Below are positions 1 through 11,060 of a stretch of DNA of 64,000 bases, one piece after another (position 1 is the first letter of the stretch; each line of letters opens with the position of its first letter). Position numbers and translations under genes: made by a program. Source of the DNA: Diphasiastrum complanatum (Eukaryota; Streptophyta; Lycopodiopsida; Lycopodiales; Lycopodiaceae); contig CM055097.1 of NCBI GenBank assembly GCA_029204225.1, forward strand, positions 60,305,700 through 60,369,699. Reading direction: 5' to 3'. The notes under the pieces are model-generated. The model ran no database searches, was not told where the DNA came from, and worked only from the letters and a program-made list of their open reading frames with translations.

Positions 1-430
1 CCTTCAACAGTTTTTTGGGCGTACTTTGACTGATTCAGATGCATTTCTCTTCTTATTCGATCTCTTCCGATCTCTAGCCCAAGACACTTTGTTGCTTCTC
101 CCAGATCTGTGATTTCATAATTTTTGGAAATCAGACTCTTCGTTTTCCTTGATGAACATCAAGGAGTTTCCTATCATAAGGGAGTCATCTACAAAAGTAG
201 TCAGAATCACAAAATCTCTTTCTACTTTTTCTATATAGACATTGCAGTTTGGTTGTGTAGGAGTGAAGTCTAGAGATTTTAGAAGACTGTCGAGCTTCTT
301 GTACCAAGCTCATGATGCCTGTTTCATACCATAAATGTATTGTTGTAACCAACATACATATTGTCGATTGTCGGGGTCTTCGTATCCTTCAGGCTGTTTC
401 AATGAAAATTTCTTCCTCTAGATCTCCCTT
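1..430 (-). pseudogene. Ty1/copia reverse transcriptase/RNase H remnant, cut by the window edge
   Basis: The minus strand reads as decayed copia polymerase, from the RT N-terminal part near 430 to the start of the RNase H region at 1. It aligns by eye with the same part of the copia element further right: the stretch at about 270-425 matches about 2970-3110, including the linker that encodes a GYEDPDN-like motif. No frame stays open through it. The right edge near 430 is a truncation with no LTR or target duplication visible. It is probably the same family as the 1767-6812 element, but older or independently truncated. Confidence 0.75.
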
Positions 431-1554
<1,124 letters not shown>

Positions 1555-1555
1555 T

Positions 1556-1766
1556 ACTCAAGCCTACGTGGTAGAGCCTGGTTGGTTCGCCACGCAAGCC
1601 TATGGTATGCCTACATGGTTTGCCACGTGGCAACCCCAAGTCTGCATAATATGCCATGTATTCGACCTACGTGGCTTGCCATGTGGTAGCCTGTGACAAG
1701 CTTGGTAGATAGTAGGACTATGACATGCATATGTGGCCTGCTACACAAGCCTATGGTAGGCCTATG
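1556..1766. repeat. Degenerate short repeat rich in GTGGCTTGCCACGTGG-like motifs
   Basis: Variants of CCTATGTGG, TTGCCACGTGGC and AAGCCTATGGTA recur many times at irregular spacing. The same material resumes at 6813 (TATGTGGCTTGCCACATGGC), directly right of the copia insertion. The two blocks were therefore one repeat before the element inserted. Many copies are short palindromes around CCACGTGG or CCACATGG. Confidence 0.7.
1762..1766. repeat. Left target-site duplication, CTATG
   Basis: CTATG directly precedes the LTR terminus TGTC at 1767. It is repeated at 6813-6817, directly after the opposite terminus GACA at 6812. Five bases is the usual copia target duplication. Confidence 0.85.
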
Positions 1767-2157
1767 TGTCATGGGAGCGCGTGGGTGGGACTGATTTGTG
1801 TTCGTCCTCTTCGTCTTCTTTATCGCGAACAATTTTCTGTCTTTTAATTTTCTTTTGTGCGGAAGCCCTTACAGGATACTAGACACTCGACTACGCATCA
1901 CAGAACACATTCTATTCTAGCAATCATGACACACAGCACAAGATGAGATGTACGAAAATAGAGTGACTGTATTATCAATTTTTAATTGAGAGTGAATTCG
2001 TCAATGTCTCGCTCGTTGGCGGAATGACATTCTACTCTTTCGTTGTGTTCTGCTTGTTGGCTGACTTTCATGCACAGCTATGGTGTCTTTACTTTCTTAC
2101 TCTATTTGCTACGTCTCTCTCTGTCTCTTACAGATCTCTGTATTCACTACTTGTGGT
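1767..2157 (-). repeat. 3' LTR of the copia element, truncated
   Basis: About 390 bp nearly identical to 5995-6383, differing by scattered substitutions. Identity ends at CACTACTT near 2157. The right-hand copy continues for about another 430 bp to its GACA terminus, whereas this copy changes into RNase H coding sequence. The missing part is the LTR end that normally follows the PPT. Confidence 0.88.
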
Positions 2158-3530
2158 ATCCACATTGCCTCCAACATCATTTGCAGCCACACTACCTCAT
2201 TCGCCACTTTTGAGGCTGCGACATACTCAGCTTCACAAGAGGATTGAGCTACCAAGGTTTGCTTTTTTGCATATCAAATTGATTGTAGCTCCGCACGCTA
2301 TCGTACATCCTCCAGTAATGGACTTGCTATCATCTTTGCAGCTCACGTAGCTTGCATCACTGTAATGATGCAGCTTGAATCCTTTCTCTTCGTTTCTAGC
2401 TTTGTAGGTTAATCCAACATTCTGGGTACCCTTCAGATACTGTAGAATTTGTTTGGCCATTTTCCAATGTGCTAGACCAGGATTGGAATAGAATTGGCTC
2501 AATGCATAGACAGAGAAGGCTAGATCAGGTCTGGTACAAATTGTTAAGTACATCAGACTACCAATTAAGTTCTGGTAGGATATACTTGCCATCTTCTGTT
2601 CTTCCTCTTCTATTTTTGGGCAATCCTGTTTTGTGAGCTTGGCTCCAGCTATCCTTGGTGTGGCTTTCTCTTCACAGTCCATCATGTGGTACTGCTTCAG
2701 CACTTTTTTGGCGTATTCTGACTGACTCAAGTGCATTTTGCCATTTGTTCAATCTCTTCTGGTCTCCAGCCCTAGGCATTTTGTTGCTTCTCCAAGATAT
2801 GTGATTTTGTAGTTTTCAGAAATCTGACTCTTCGTGTCTTTGATCAACATCAAGGAATTTTCTATCATCAGTGAATCATCCACGAAAATGGTCAGTATCA
2901 CAAAATCTTTTCCTACTCTTTTGATGTAGACATTACAGTCTCGTTGAGTAGGATTGGAGTCTAGAGACTTCAGAAGACCATCAAGCTTTTTGTACCAGGC
3001 TCGTGATGCCTATTTTAGACCATAGATGCATCTCTACAATCGATAGACATATTGTCTGTTGTCGGGGTCTTCATAGCCTTCAAGTTGCTTCATGAAAATT
3101 TTCTCCTCTAGATCTCCGTGGAGAAAGGCTGTTTTCACGTCAATCTGGTGAATTTCTAGATTGTACTGTGTGGCGTATGCAAGGAGCAACCTTATGCTTG
3201 TCATCTTGACCATGGGCGAATATGTGTCGAAATAGTCGACACCATATCTCTGCATGTAGCCCTTCGCGACAAGCCTTGCTTTGTAGCGGCCAATGGTGCC
3301 ATCTGATTTCAGCTTCTTCTTGTACACCCATTTGCAGTCTACTACTTTTCTATTTTTTGAAAGTGGCTCTAATGTCCATGCCTCGTTTCGCTTCATCAAC
3401 TCGATTTCTTCTGACATTGCCTGTTTCCAGAATTCTCCCTCTGGACTCTGGATAGCTTCTTGGTATGTTGCTGGCTCTTCTATGAAGCTGCAATACTCGA
3501 ACTACGTGTCTTCGCTCAATTGAAGATTGT
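2150..3530 (-). pseudogene. copia RT and RNase H domains, disrupted
   Basis: The RT N-terminal frame at 3417-3034 begins near NEAWTLEPLSKNRKVVDCKW and continues through KARLVAKGYMQRYGVDY and DVKTAFLHGDLEEKIF. The catalytic box reads IFVDDSLMI near 2890 (FVDD in place of YVDD). RNase H follows at 2736-2233 with LTKQDCP, GSLMYLTICTRPDLAF and HHYSDASYVS. A stop after the RT N-terminal part and a frameshift near 2280 (before SKKQT) break the frame. The last recognisable residues near 2165-2230 read EAEYVAASKVANEVVWLQ before the LTR junction. Confidence 0.85.
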
Positions 3531-3672
3531 CAGAATAGCGGTCTAGAGGTCTTCTTTGTCTTGTTGACCTTCAAGGTTCATTTCGTCGCTGCTCGAACAT
3601 TTCTTGTTCGTGGGGTCGAATCTCTGTTTCCTGCTGCTCTGGAGTTTGGGGTCCTGCATTCTGATTTGATGA

Positions 3673-4545
3673 CTATCCTCGATCTCCCTCTTGAATAGGC
3701 AGCAGTGTGAAGATCTCATGGCCTCTTTCGTCTTTCAGTCCAGGGAATTTGGACTCGTCAAACTTCACATCTCTGCTCGAAACAACCTTCTTTGTGGTTG
3801 GATCGTAGAGTCTGTACACATGTGTTCCGTTCGAGTAGCCGACCATGATTGTTTGCTCGGATTTGTCGTCGAGCTTGCTTCTCTTTTCCTTTGGAATGTG
3901 CTTGTATGCTGCACATCCAAACACTCGTGCGTATGACAGATCGGGCTTTCTGCCTGTCCACATATCGTATGGTGTTTTATTCTCCAGCGCTATCATTGTA
4001 GATCTATTGTACAAGTGTACAATTGCAACTATTGCTTCGGCCCAGAATTGGCCTGGCAATTGAGCTTGTGCTATCATGCATCTGGCTCCTTCGACTATCA
4101 TTCTGTTTTTTCTTTCTGCCACACCGTTGTATTCTGGTGTGTATGTAGGAGTGAACTGGTATTCAATCCCCTGTTCTTCACAAAATCTTGAAAATTCTAT
4201 GCTTTTGTATTCACCTCCATTGTCAGATCTAAGGATCTGTATCCTTTTTGAGGTGTGTCACTCTGCGAATGCCACGAACTTCTTGAAAGAATCAAATACT
4301 TCGGATTTCTTCTTCAAGTAGTAGATCATGGTCATTCAGTTGTAATCATCTATGAACGTTAGAAAATATCGTGAACTTGAGAGCAAATCTATTTTCATCG
4401 GTCCACACACATTAGAGTGGACAAGCTCAAGAACTTCCTTGGCTCTTTCTTCCTTCGTGTGTGAATGGATTCCGATGTTGCTTGCCTTTCTGACAAGCTT
4501 CGTAGAACTCAGTCTCGGGCCTTGATATTTTGAGACCTGTGACAA
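3673..4545 (-). pseudogene. copia integrase, disrupted
   Basis: Two frames make up the integrase core. 4545-4336 carries the first catalytic region ([28 protein letters not shown]). 4122-3673 carries the third (MAERKNRMIVEGARCM) and the linker towards RT (HIPKEKRSKLDDKSEQTIMV). Between them, at about 4190-4320, the frame is interrupted but the sequence is still recognisable. The 'MAERKNR' segment normally contains the last acidic residue of the DDE triad. Confidence 0.85.
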
Positions 4546-4643
4546 TGTCCTTTGTACTCATGTCGTACAGGCTCCGCATGTTCAGATGATACATTCTCCT
4601 ATTCCAGAGGTGATCTTCGTTTTCAGAAGCATTTAATATGCTA

Positions 4644-5060
4644 TCAGAATTGCTGATTATTTTGGCCTGGTAGAGGTTTCCTTCCGAGTGTGCATCCGAC
4701 AGTCAGCAACTTGTTTGTCGTCCTCTCGATCATACGACAAGTGGTGCCGTCGAACAAAACTCGAATGCCTAGATCTGCCATCTTGGAGACATACAGCAGA
4801 TCTTTTCTGAGTGAGGGCACATAGAGTGCTCCTGGCAGCTCTGCTTGGCCTGACAGTGTTCGTAGTTGTAGAGAGCCGATGCCCTTGACATCGTGTCTGC
4901 TTCCATCACCTAGAATCACCGCTCTGTCGTTTTCGAGTTCACGAAAGTTGATCAAAATCCTCTTGTTGTAGGTTATGTGAGATGTTGCTCATGAATCGAT
5001 GACCACATCGTAGTCATGTTTGGAGTAGCTTGTCAAAGCTTCGTCGAGTATCGTGAAAGC
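4644..5060 (-). pseudogene. copia protease/GAG-pre-integrase region with a stop in the protease active site
   Basis: The frame at 4955-4644 reads AVILGDGSRHDVKGIGSLQL and SLRKDLLYVSKMADLGI, the conserved segments after the aspartic protease motif. Just upstream, at 4986-5000, the minus strand encodes V-I-D-S-stop-A-T-S. The family motif is D-S-G-A, so a TGA codon (4991-4989) replaces the invariant glycine codon. One base change (GGA to TGA) would account for it. Confidence 0.75.
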
Positions 5061-5074
5061 TTCGTCACCTCTTT

Positions 5075-5929
5075 CTACATCTTTAGATGATTCTGCAACG
5101 TTTGCTTTTCAACTTTGTTTTTTCTTTTTGGGTCGAATCTGTAGTCGTATGCAGAATTTTCTTTCTTCTTGCAGTGCATGCAAGGTATTGCTGGATTGAA
5201 CCAGCATTTGTTGGCCGTATGGCTTGGTTTGTGGCAGTGATTGCAGGAAGAAGATTGTTGATTCGAGGACTTTGTCTTCTCAAATCTTGGCTTGTTTTTG
5301 TTCTTCTTCTTTCCTTTCGTGAAGAGAGCCTTCTCTTGATCACTGCTTCCCACTCCTTCATCTCTCATCAGTCTCTCATCAGCGACAAGACTGACTGCTT
5401 TGTCGAATGTCATATCTGGTAGACTCAGTATGAGCATTCTCAGCGGCTGATAGGACGTCGGTAGAGATTTCATGAAGTACATTAGTTGTTGTGGTGCTGG
5501 GACCTGGTGCTCCTGTCCTGATGCAGCGAGTTGAGCGAAGATCATTCTGATCTTCTCAACGTGCTGATCCAACTGGTTGCCATCCCAACGTATTGATTGT
5601 AGTTGATTGTGAAGGTGCATCACTGAAGTTGCAGTCCTCACTTCATACTTATGCTTTAATCTTTCCCATGCTGCATGGCTGCTTTTGCCGCCTTCAATAT
5701 GCATGAGTAGATCTTCATTTATGGACGAAACGATGATCGCCATTGTGCGCTCATCCTTTCTGATCCATTCAGCTCTCCTCGGGTCTCCCTTTGGAGGCTG
5801 CACCTCTGAGAGCTCGGTCACCGACCAGATGCCTTCGCCCTTCAGGAGTGTTTTGATTTTGGATTTCCAGATTCTGTAATTTGCGCCATCGCGACTGATT
5901 GCTACTCTGGTCTGGATTGTCGTAGCCAT
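5075..5929 (-). CDS. copia gag polyprotein with CCHC zinc knuckle
   Basis: This 284-residue frame begins MATTIQTRVAISRDGANYRI, a typical copia gag start, 52 bp inside the PBS. Residues about 15-190 match the UBN2-type gag region (HLHNQLQSIRWDGNQLDQHV, then MYFMKSLPTSYQPLRM). A CCHC zinc knuckle CNHCHKPSHTANKC lies near residue 235. Gag forms the virus-like particle that packages element RNA in the cytoplasm. This is the longest undamaged frame of the element. It ends in a lysine-rich tail just before the broken protease. Confidence 0.88.
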   Translation of the reverse strand: MATTIQTRVAISRDGANYRIWKSKIKTLLKGEGIWSVTELSEVQPPKGDPRRAEWIRKDERTMAIIVSSINEDLLMHIEGGKSSHAAWERLKHKYEVRTATSVMHLHNQLQSIRWDGNQLDQHVEKIRMIFAQLAASGQEHQVPAPQQLMYFMKSLPTSYQPLRMLILSLPDMTFDKAVSLVADERLMRDEGVGSSDQEKALFTKGKKKNKNKPRFEKTKSSNQQSSSCNHCHKPSHTANKCWFNPAIPCMHCKKKENSAYDYRFDPKRKNKVEKQTLQNHLKM

Positions 5930-5980
5930 ATTATGTTGTCTGGAAGAATCACTGCTGGGATATCAGTAGTGACAACCTAT

Positions 5981-5994
5981 TGGCTCTGATACCA
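5981..5994 (-). promoter_or_regulatory. Primer-binding site for initiator tRNA-Met
   Basis: On the minus strand TGGTATCAGAGCCA directly follows the LTR end (GACA at 5995). This is the standard plant copia PBS, complementary to the 3' end of initiator tRNA-Met. Confidence 0.92.
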
Positions 5995-6812
5995 TGTCGC
6001 GGGAGCACGTGGGTAGGACTAATTTGTGTTCGTCCTCTTCATCTTCTTTATCGCGAACAATTTTCTGTCTTTTAATTTTCTTTTGTGCGGAAGCCCTTAC
6101 AGAATACCAGACACTCGACTACGCATCACAGAACACATTCTATTCTAGCAATCATGACACGCAGCACAAGACGAGCTGTATGAAAATAGAGTGACTGTAT
6201 TATCAATTTTAAATTTAGAGTGAATTCGTCAGTGTCTCGCTCGTTGGCGGAATGACATTCTACTCTTTCGCTGTGTTCTGCTCGTTGGCAGACTTTCATG
6301 CATAGCTATGGTGTCTTTACTTTCTTACTCTATTCGCTACATCTCTCTCTGTCTCTTACAGATCTCTGTATTCACTACTTTTTGTTATGATCCAGAGATG
6401 ATCGTTTATACCTCCACTATGTGGAGTCTACAAGATAGCTAAACGTCGAATCACATGACTAGTTAACGCTAATCAACTAGTTAGTTAGTCTCCGTCATTG
6501 CTACTCGTTTCAGCTGGGCGTGAAGCTCGTTGAGCTGCCAGCTGACAGCGCGAAAGATTTTTCTTCGTCCGATTCGTAATCTCTCGTTTGCTTTCATTCT
6601 TTTCATTTCTTTTCGTAGTTTTCGTTTTGCGTCCCTTTTGCGGTTTGCGGTCCTAGAGGTGTGTTTTCGATTCACGAATCATTTGTGCTTTGAGTCAAAG
6701 ACACGTTGACGGTTGCTAATCGTTCTCGTTCGACTGTCGCGAATCATTCTCATTCGACCTTCGTGTCTTGTTTGTGCTGCGACAAAGTTGCAGGAGTTCA
6801 CCATTTCTGACA
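5995..6812 (-). repeat. 5' LTR of the copia element (818 bp)
   Basis: Bounded by TGTC at 5995 and GACA at 6812 in plus orientation, abutting the PBS on one side and the CTATG duplication on the other. The first 390 bp are duplicated in the truncated 3' LTR. The remainder, about 6384-6812, has no second copy here. Confidence 0.88.
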
Positions 6813-6890
6813 CTATGTGGCTTGCCACATGGCAAACCCCAAACTTGCATGGTTTACATGACAGGCCACAATGGCAATCTTCGGCCACAT
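6813..6890. repeat. Right target duplication and continuation of the degenerate repeat
   Basis: CTATG at 6813-6817 is the second copy of the target duplication. It is followed by TGGCTTGCCACATGGCAAACC and similar motifs that match the block left of 1767. Confidence 0.75.
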
Positions 6891-7369
6891 TCGATCTCTG
6901 ATTTGGGGGGGAGAGTTGTTTTCTTAAATAAGCTCTTTATTTCTTTTGCACTCCCTCTCCTCGCCTCAGAAAAATAAAGGGCCCCATCCCTGAGCCCCAC
7001 AATTTTTTTTTTTTTGGAAAAGGGTGGGTGAGAGTGGGGGGGAAGGAAGGGAGAAATTTAGCCTCCGCACACATTCTTTTTTTTAGGGTGGGGGGAGAGA
7101 GCTACATTCCCCCAGCCTTGTCTCCCCCCATTTTTTAGGGGGGAGGGAGGTGGGCCTTGGCACAACCCCCCATTACATTTTTCACTCTCTCGGCAACATG
7201 GAGGGGCACGCACAATGCGTCGTCTCGCAAAAAAAATTGAAAATGAAAAGAATTTTGTGCCACAGACCACGGGGAGGTGGAGGATGGCTAAGTAGATCAT
7301 CAATCCCCCACTCTCGATCACAAGCCGCCACCCAGATCGTCAGCTACCCGTGAACCATGAGCATACCCT

Positions 7370-7372
<3 letters not shown>
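6891..7372. other. G-rich low-complexity spacer
   Basis: No gene seen. 6905-7150 is strongly G-rich on the plus strand, with several runs of four to nine Gs (around 6904, 7022, 7089, 7138), enough to allow G-quadruplex folding. The rest is unassigned. Confidence 0.6.
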
Positions 7373-7597
<225 letters not shown>

Positions 7598-8127
7598 TGT
7601 ATAGTAACAGTCCGTCATGGCAACCCTTCACGACGCACTCACCCAATGGATCAAGACAACAACTAACTTACAGACTCTACCATGCATTAACTATCATCCA
7701 ATGTTCACCCTGTGTTCATTATTCCTTCAAGTTGAGCATCCTACCTCCATGCTCTACAAGTTCAAGTCTTCAAGGTGGTAGATTATTGACATTTCTTGCA
7801 GTGATGAGGAATTGTTCATGTAGTAAAATGGACATGGCCCATTTCTGAAAATCGTGGTTGAGGTAGTTTGTAGGAGTTTCAACAAAGTCTATTCTGCCCT
7901 CTTGGACTGCCCAATTCTCCAATCACGTTTATGACCTGCAATTGATTATTTAAATTTGTCAATCATTTCTTTTTGACCATGAGCATTAGAAACTATAGAT
8001 GAAAGATTGACTTCTAGACAGATCATCCATCTTTTGGGTTGAGCAGACCTCCCTTGCTTCAATCATATTATTCTTCTCTCCATCCATATTATTCTGATCA
8101 ACAATTGGGTCATGGAAGAAAATCAAA
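7598..8127. other. Unassigned spacer
   Basis: No domain, transposon hallmark or repeat was recognised. Short open frames on both strands have no recognisable content. Confidence 0.5.
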
Positions 8128-8607
8128 CTAGTCAGATCTAGAAAAAGAAATGAAGGTGTATTGGGCAACGACTAGGAGCATAGGCGAAGCAATGTTTGGG
8201 AAAAAAAGACATAAAAAATAGTTGAGAGAATGCAAAATCCTCTTACTATAGGATTGTTGGTGGGAATTTCGTAGCAAATCTATACATAACAAAGGCATGT
8301 GTAGAGAAAAAACATGCCATGCACATCTATACACAACAAATGCATGTGCAAAGAAAACACAAAAGAAATCTTGGCAACGATGTAACTCGAGCGCTCCTTG
8401 CAGTGCAGCCTCCAGCACCGCAATATTATCATTATTTAGCTTCATCATAATAGTCAAAACTTCAAACAACAATATCACACATCCTTCCATTATGATCATC
8501 TCTTTATCTTCTTTGCTCGCGATGTTGTAAAGAGCTTCCAAGTTTTTGCTGAATTTGAGAAAAGATGAATTCGATGAACTATCATAGAGGAAACCCCAGG
8601 GAGACAT
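8128..8607 (-). pseudogene. Possible armadillo-repeat protein fragment
   Basis: This 159-residue minus frame contains, at residues about 22-75, LEALYNIASKEDKEMIIMEG followed by VILLFEVLTIMMK and AVLEAALQGALELH. The pattern (helix-forming LxALYNIA, then an acidic stretch, then an I/L-rich helix) resembles one armadillo repeat of about 42 residues. The C-terminal half (FFCVFFAHAFVVYRC onward) is low-complexity and does not fit. It could be one exon of a minus-strand gene or a captured gene fragment. No exon on either side was identified with confidence. Confidence 0.3.
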
Positions 8608-8783
8608 TTACTTGTAGTTCAATCTTATAAAACATGTATCAAATCTTGCCAAGAACGACATTTTTTTGTTTCCTTTGGTGAGGAATGATCATTGGTGACC
8701 AAATTCTTGATACTTTGAAACAAAATAAGACAAGAATTAAGCAACAAGGTGGAGATACCAATCATGACAATCATGCATTGGTT

Positions 8784-8870
8784 GCATGACAATGTCTAAT
8801 CATACACTCTTTGCATGACAATGTCCAATCATACACTCTTTGCATGACAATGTCCAATCATACACTCTGT
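8784..8870. repeat. Three tandem copies of a 29-bp unit
   Basis: The unit beginning GCATGACAATGTCCAATCAT starts at 8784, 8813 and 8842, with only one or two substitutions between copies. A partial fourth copy is degraded near 8871. Confidence 0.9.
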
Positions 8871-8917
8871 TCATGTCTTCCTAAAATTTTAAATGGCAAA
8901 AAATGCATGATACTTTA

Positions 8918-9055
8918 GCCCTCAACCACCAAGCCATCACTAATTAGCCTTCAATGTTGACTTTCTTTTAAACTCCATTGACCAAGCTATGTGGTGAGGT
9001 TGGTCAATGGAGAGGTGAAAAGTCAACATCAAAGATATGTTGGTGGTGGGAGCCT
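8918..9055. repeat. Fold-back (inverted) repeat, arms about 60 bp
   Basis: The left arm runs from GCCCTCAACCACCAAGCC through TGTTGACTTTC to CTCCATTGACCAA (8918-8984). The right arm starts at TTGGTCAATGGAG (about 8999) and returns through AAAGTCAACA to TGGTGGTGGGAGCC (9055). The arms are imperfectly complementary around a spacer of about 14 bp. The structure suits a decayed fold-back MITE or a hairpin precursor. Confidence 0.75.
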
Positions 9056-9253
9056 GAAATTTAAAGCACTAAACTCTTGTTAAGGGCCAAATTAGCATGC
9101 ATGTGTTCTAACGTGCGAAATGTGAGGAATGCATGAACGATCATATTACAAAGGCATTATATTTCTTATGCATGGCTATTGTGACGTAATAGCATTTTCT
9201 TTTTTATGCATGGCTGTTTTGCTAAAGAGCCATTTGCTTTTTTATGCATGACT

Positions 9254-9254
<1 letters not shown>

Positions 9255-9308
<54 letters not shown>

Positions 9309-9330
9309 CTAGTGAATACGACCACAGTCG

Positions 9331-9366
<36 letters not shown>

Positions 9367-9394
9367 GCTAGTGAATACGACCACAGTCGCTACT
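9255..9394. repeat. Two (CT)n blocks each followed by the same 27-bp sequence
   Basis: CT repeats at 9255-9310 and 9333-9365 are each followed by a 27-bp sequence starting CTAGTGAATACGACCACAG (9309-9335 and 9368-9394). The 59-bp period shows a unit made of CT repeat plus unique sequence that was duplicated. Confidence 0.9.
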
Positions 9395-9990
9395 CCAGAC
9401 AGTTATCATTCAACTGCCAATGTTGCTAAGATAAAAGTGGAAGCTGCAAGCGGCGGATCCTGATTCACCATATTTTGCATATCATCCTTTTATACTGAAG
9501 GACCGGAGGACGAGTCTGCACTGAATAGCGTGAAGGACCGGAGGGCGAGTCTGCACTGAACAGCATGATTGCATGTAGAAACAGTCTATAGCGGAAGTCT
9601 CTCAAGCTTCTTTTAGAGGAGGCAGAAACTAAAGGTGGTTATTTGTTTCTCATTTGCATGTTTGTACGGATATGTTGTAAGTATTATTCACTTTCACAGT
9701 ATCAGTGAAAGAGTACGTTGCAAAATTCATTCAGTTAGCTAAGATAACTTAAAAATTTGTATCAACAATTTGAAGGAGCTGAGTTCTTCCAGATTATACT
9801 ATGGTATATCTCCAGTACACTTTTTGATTCCCATATGCTCGTCCATGCAAAGCATTAGCTGCTTGATAGGCAGATTCTTCCCTGAAAAATTCAACATAAA
9901 ACCCTGCCAAGGTGTAACGATTCAAATTTGACTGACAAGATGAATACAGGTGGACTATGCAATCGGTGGCTGCTCCTGGAGTTCATCCAT
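9395..9990. other. Unassigned spacer with a short duplication
   Basis: GAAGGACCGGAGGACGAGTC near 9496 recurs near 9530 (35-bp tandem duplication). Nothing else was recognised. Confidence 0.6.
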
Positions 9991-10500
9991 GAGGATTGAT
10001 TTGAGGTTGACTTCTTTTATTGAGGGGTGTGATTCTTCAGGTTCATATGCCGCCGGGACCTTGATTGCACGAATTGATTCATCATCATCTTCTTCCGCTG
10101 TGGCTGCTGTTGCATTCTTTAGCTAGGATTGATCAGGTTGACTACTTTAAATGAAAGGCTCGATACTTCAGGTACATGTGCCATTGTAGTGCATGTGCGA
10201 TTCTCCCAAATGATTCATTATTGGCTTTTTCTTGGAGATTTTGACTGAGACTGATTTGAGGTTGACTTCTCTCAATGATAGGCCTGATTCTTCATGTTCA
10301 TGTAGCACTAGTCCGTGAATTTATTCATCATTGCATTCTTCAACCAATGGCCTGGAGTTCATTCATGAGGATTGATTTGCGGTTGACTTCTTTTATTGAG
10401 AGGTGTGATTCTTCAGATTCATATGCCACCACGACTTTGATTCTACGAATTGATTCATCATCATCTTCTTCTGCTTGTGGATGTTGTTGCACTTAGTCAA
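9991..10500 (-). repeat. Degenerate tandem repeat of about 130 bp, possibly derived from coding sequence
   Basis: The block starting GAGGATTGATTTGAGGTTGA at 9991 recurs near 10367 with high similarity over 130 bp. More divergent versions lie near 10127 and 10255 (GGTTGACTACTTTAAATG and GGTTGACTTCTCTCAATG). On the minus strand the two good copies encode similar peptides (DDESIRAIKV..AYEPEESH, then IKEVNLKSILM). This could be an exon-derived repeat or a minisatellite. No complete frame survives. Confidence 0.6.
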
Positions 10501-10768
10501 TCCATGCCAAGCGGTCACTTCCATATTTTTTTGCTTCATTTTCACTGGCCATATTTGCATGGGAATTAGGATGACATTATGAATTTATTAACTTTTCAGT
10601 AGGACTAATTCATTCATTCTCAGTTCTCGCTAGAGATTCTACGCTTGTCACTTCAGCATACTCACTTTGGGTGATAAACTGGAAAAGCAAAAGTTTTGAA
10701 AAAAACAAATGCATGGATAGATAATCTTTTAAGAGCAAAATTTAAAGTTTTTTTATACTAGTATATGG

Positions 10769-10770
<2 letters not shown>

Positions 10771-10827
<57 letters not shown>
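10771..10827. repeat. (CT)n microsatellite
   Basis: 57 bp of uninterrupted CT repeats. Confidence 0.97.
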
Positions 10828-10832
<5 letters not shown>

Positions 10833-10857
10833 AACTCTACATGTTATGAAATTTTTT

Positions 10858-11060
10858 GGCCTTGCCTTGCAAAGGCAATACTATGTGTTCAGGTCGGTCA
10901 ATGGAGTTTGTAACAAAGTGAAAGTTAAAGCATATTATCTGGTTGTCTTAAGTAGTATCAAATATGGTCAAAGGTTAAATATTGTGTTTTGTTTTGTTTT
11001 TTAGTTTACTTGAGCTATGAAATTGTAGGTATTATGCCTTTTGTGACTTGTGTTATTGCA
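10858..11060. repeat. Dispersed repeat, copy 1
   Basis: CTTGCCTTGCAAAGGCAATACTATGTGTTCAGG with GGTCAATGGAGTTTG recurs in diverged form at 17868-17955 (intron 5 of the beta-galactosidase). The following part (ATCAAATATGGTCAAAGG, then GAGCTATGAAATTGTAGGTA) recurs near 14218-14305. It is a multicopy AT-rich element of unknown type with no coding signal. Confidence 0.6.

Larger units (their letters stand above)
1767..6812 (-). mobile_element. Ty1/copia LTR retrotransposon, internally deleted, with target duplication
   Basis: A complete insertion unit on the minus strand. Reading from the right, it holds the 5' LTR (5995-6812), tRNA-iMet PBS (5981-5994), gag (5929-5075), protease and GAG-pre-integrase region, integrase, RT, RNase H and a shortened 3' LTR (1767 to about 2157). 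The outer termini are TGTC and GACA, flanked by CTATG duplications. The domain order gag-PR-IN-RT-RH defines Ty1/copia. Internal deletion: the RNase H frame (SCEAEYVAAS-like, near 2230) runs straight into the middle of the 3' LTR near 2150. The end of pol, the PPT and roughly half of the LTR are gone. Several stops and frameshifts break pol, so the element is not autonomous. Confidence 0.9.

Noticed and set aside
8784-8870. CRISPR-like array
   Set aside because: The three 29-bp units are contiguous with no unique spacers, in a plant genome. They are a simple tandem repeat.
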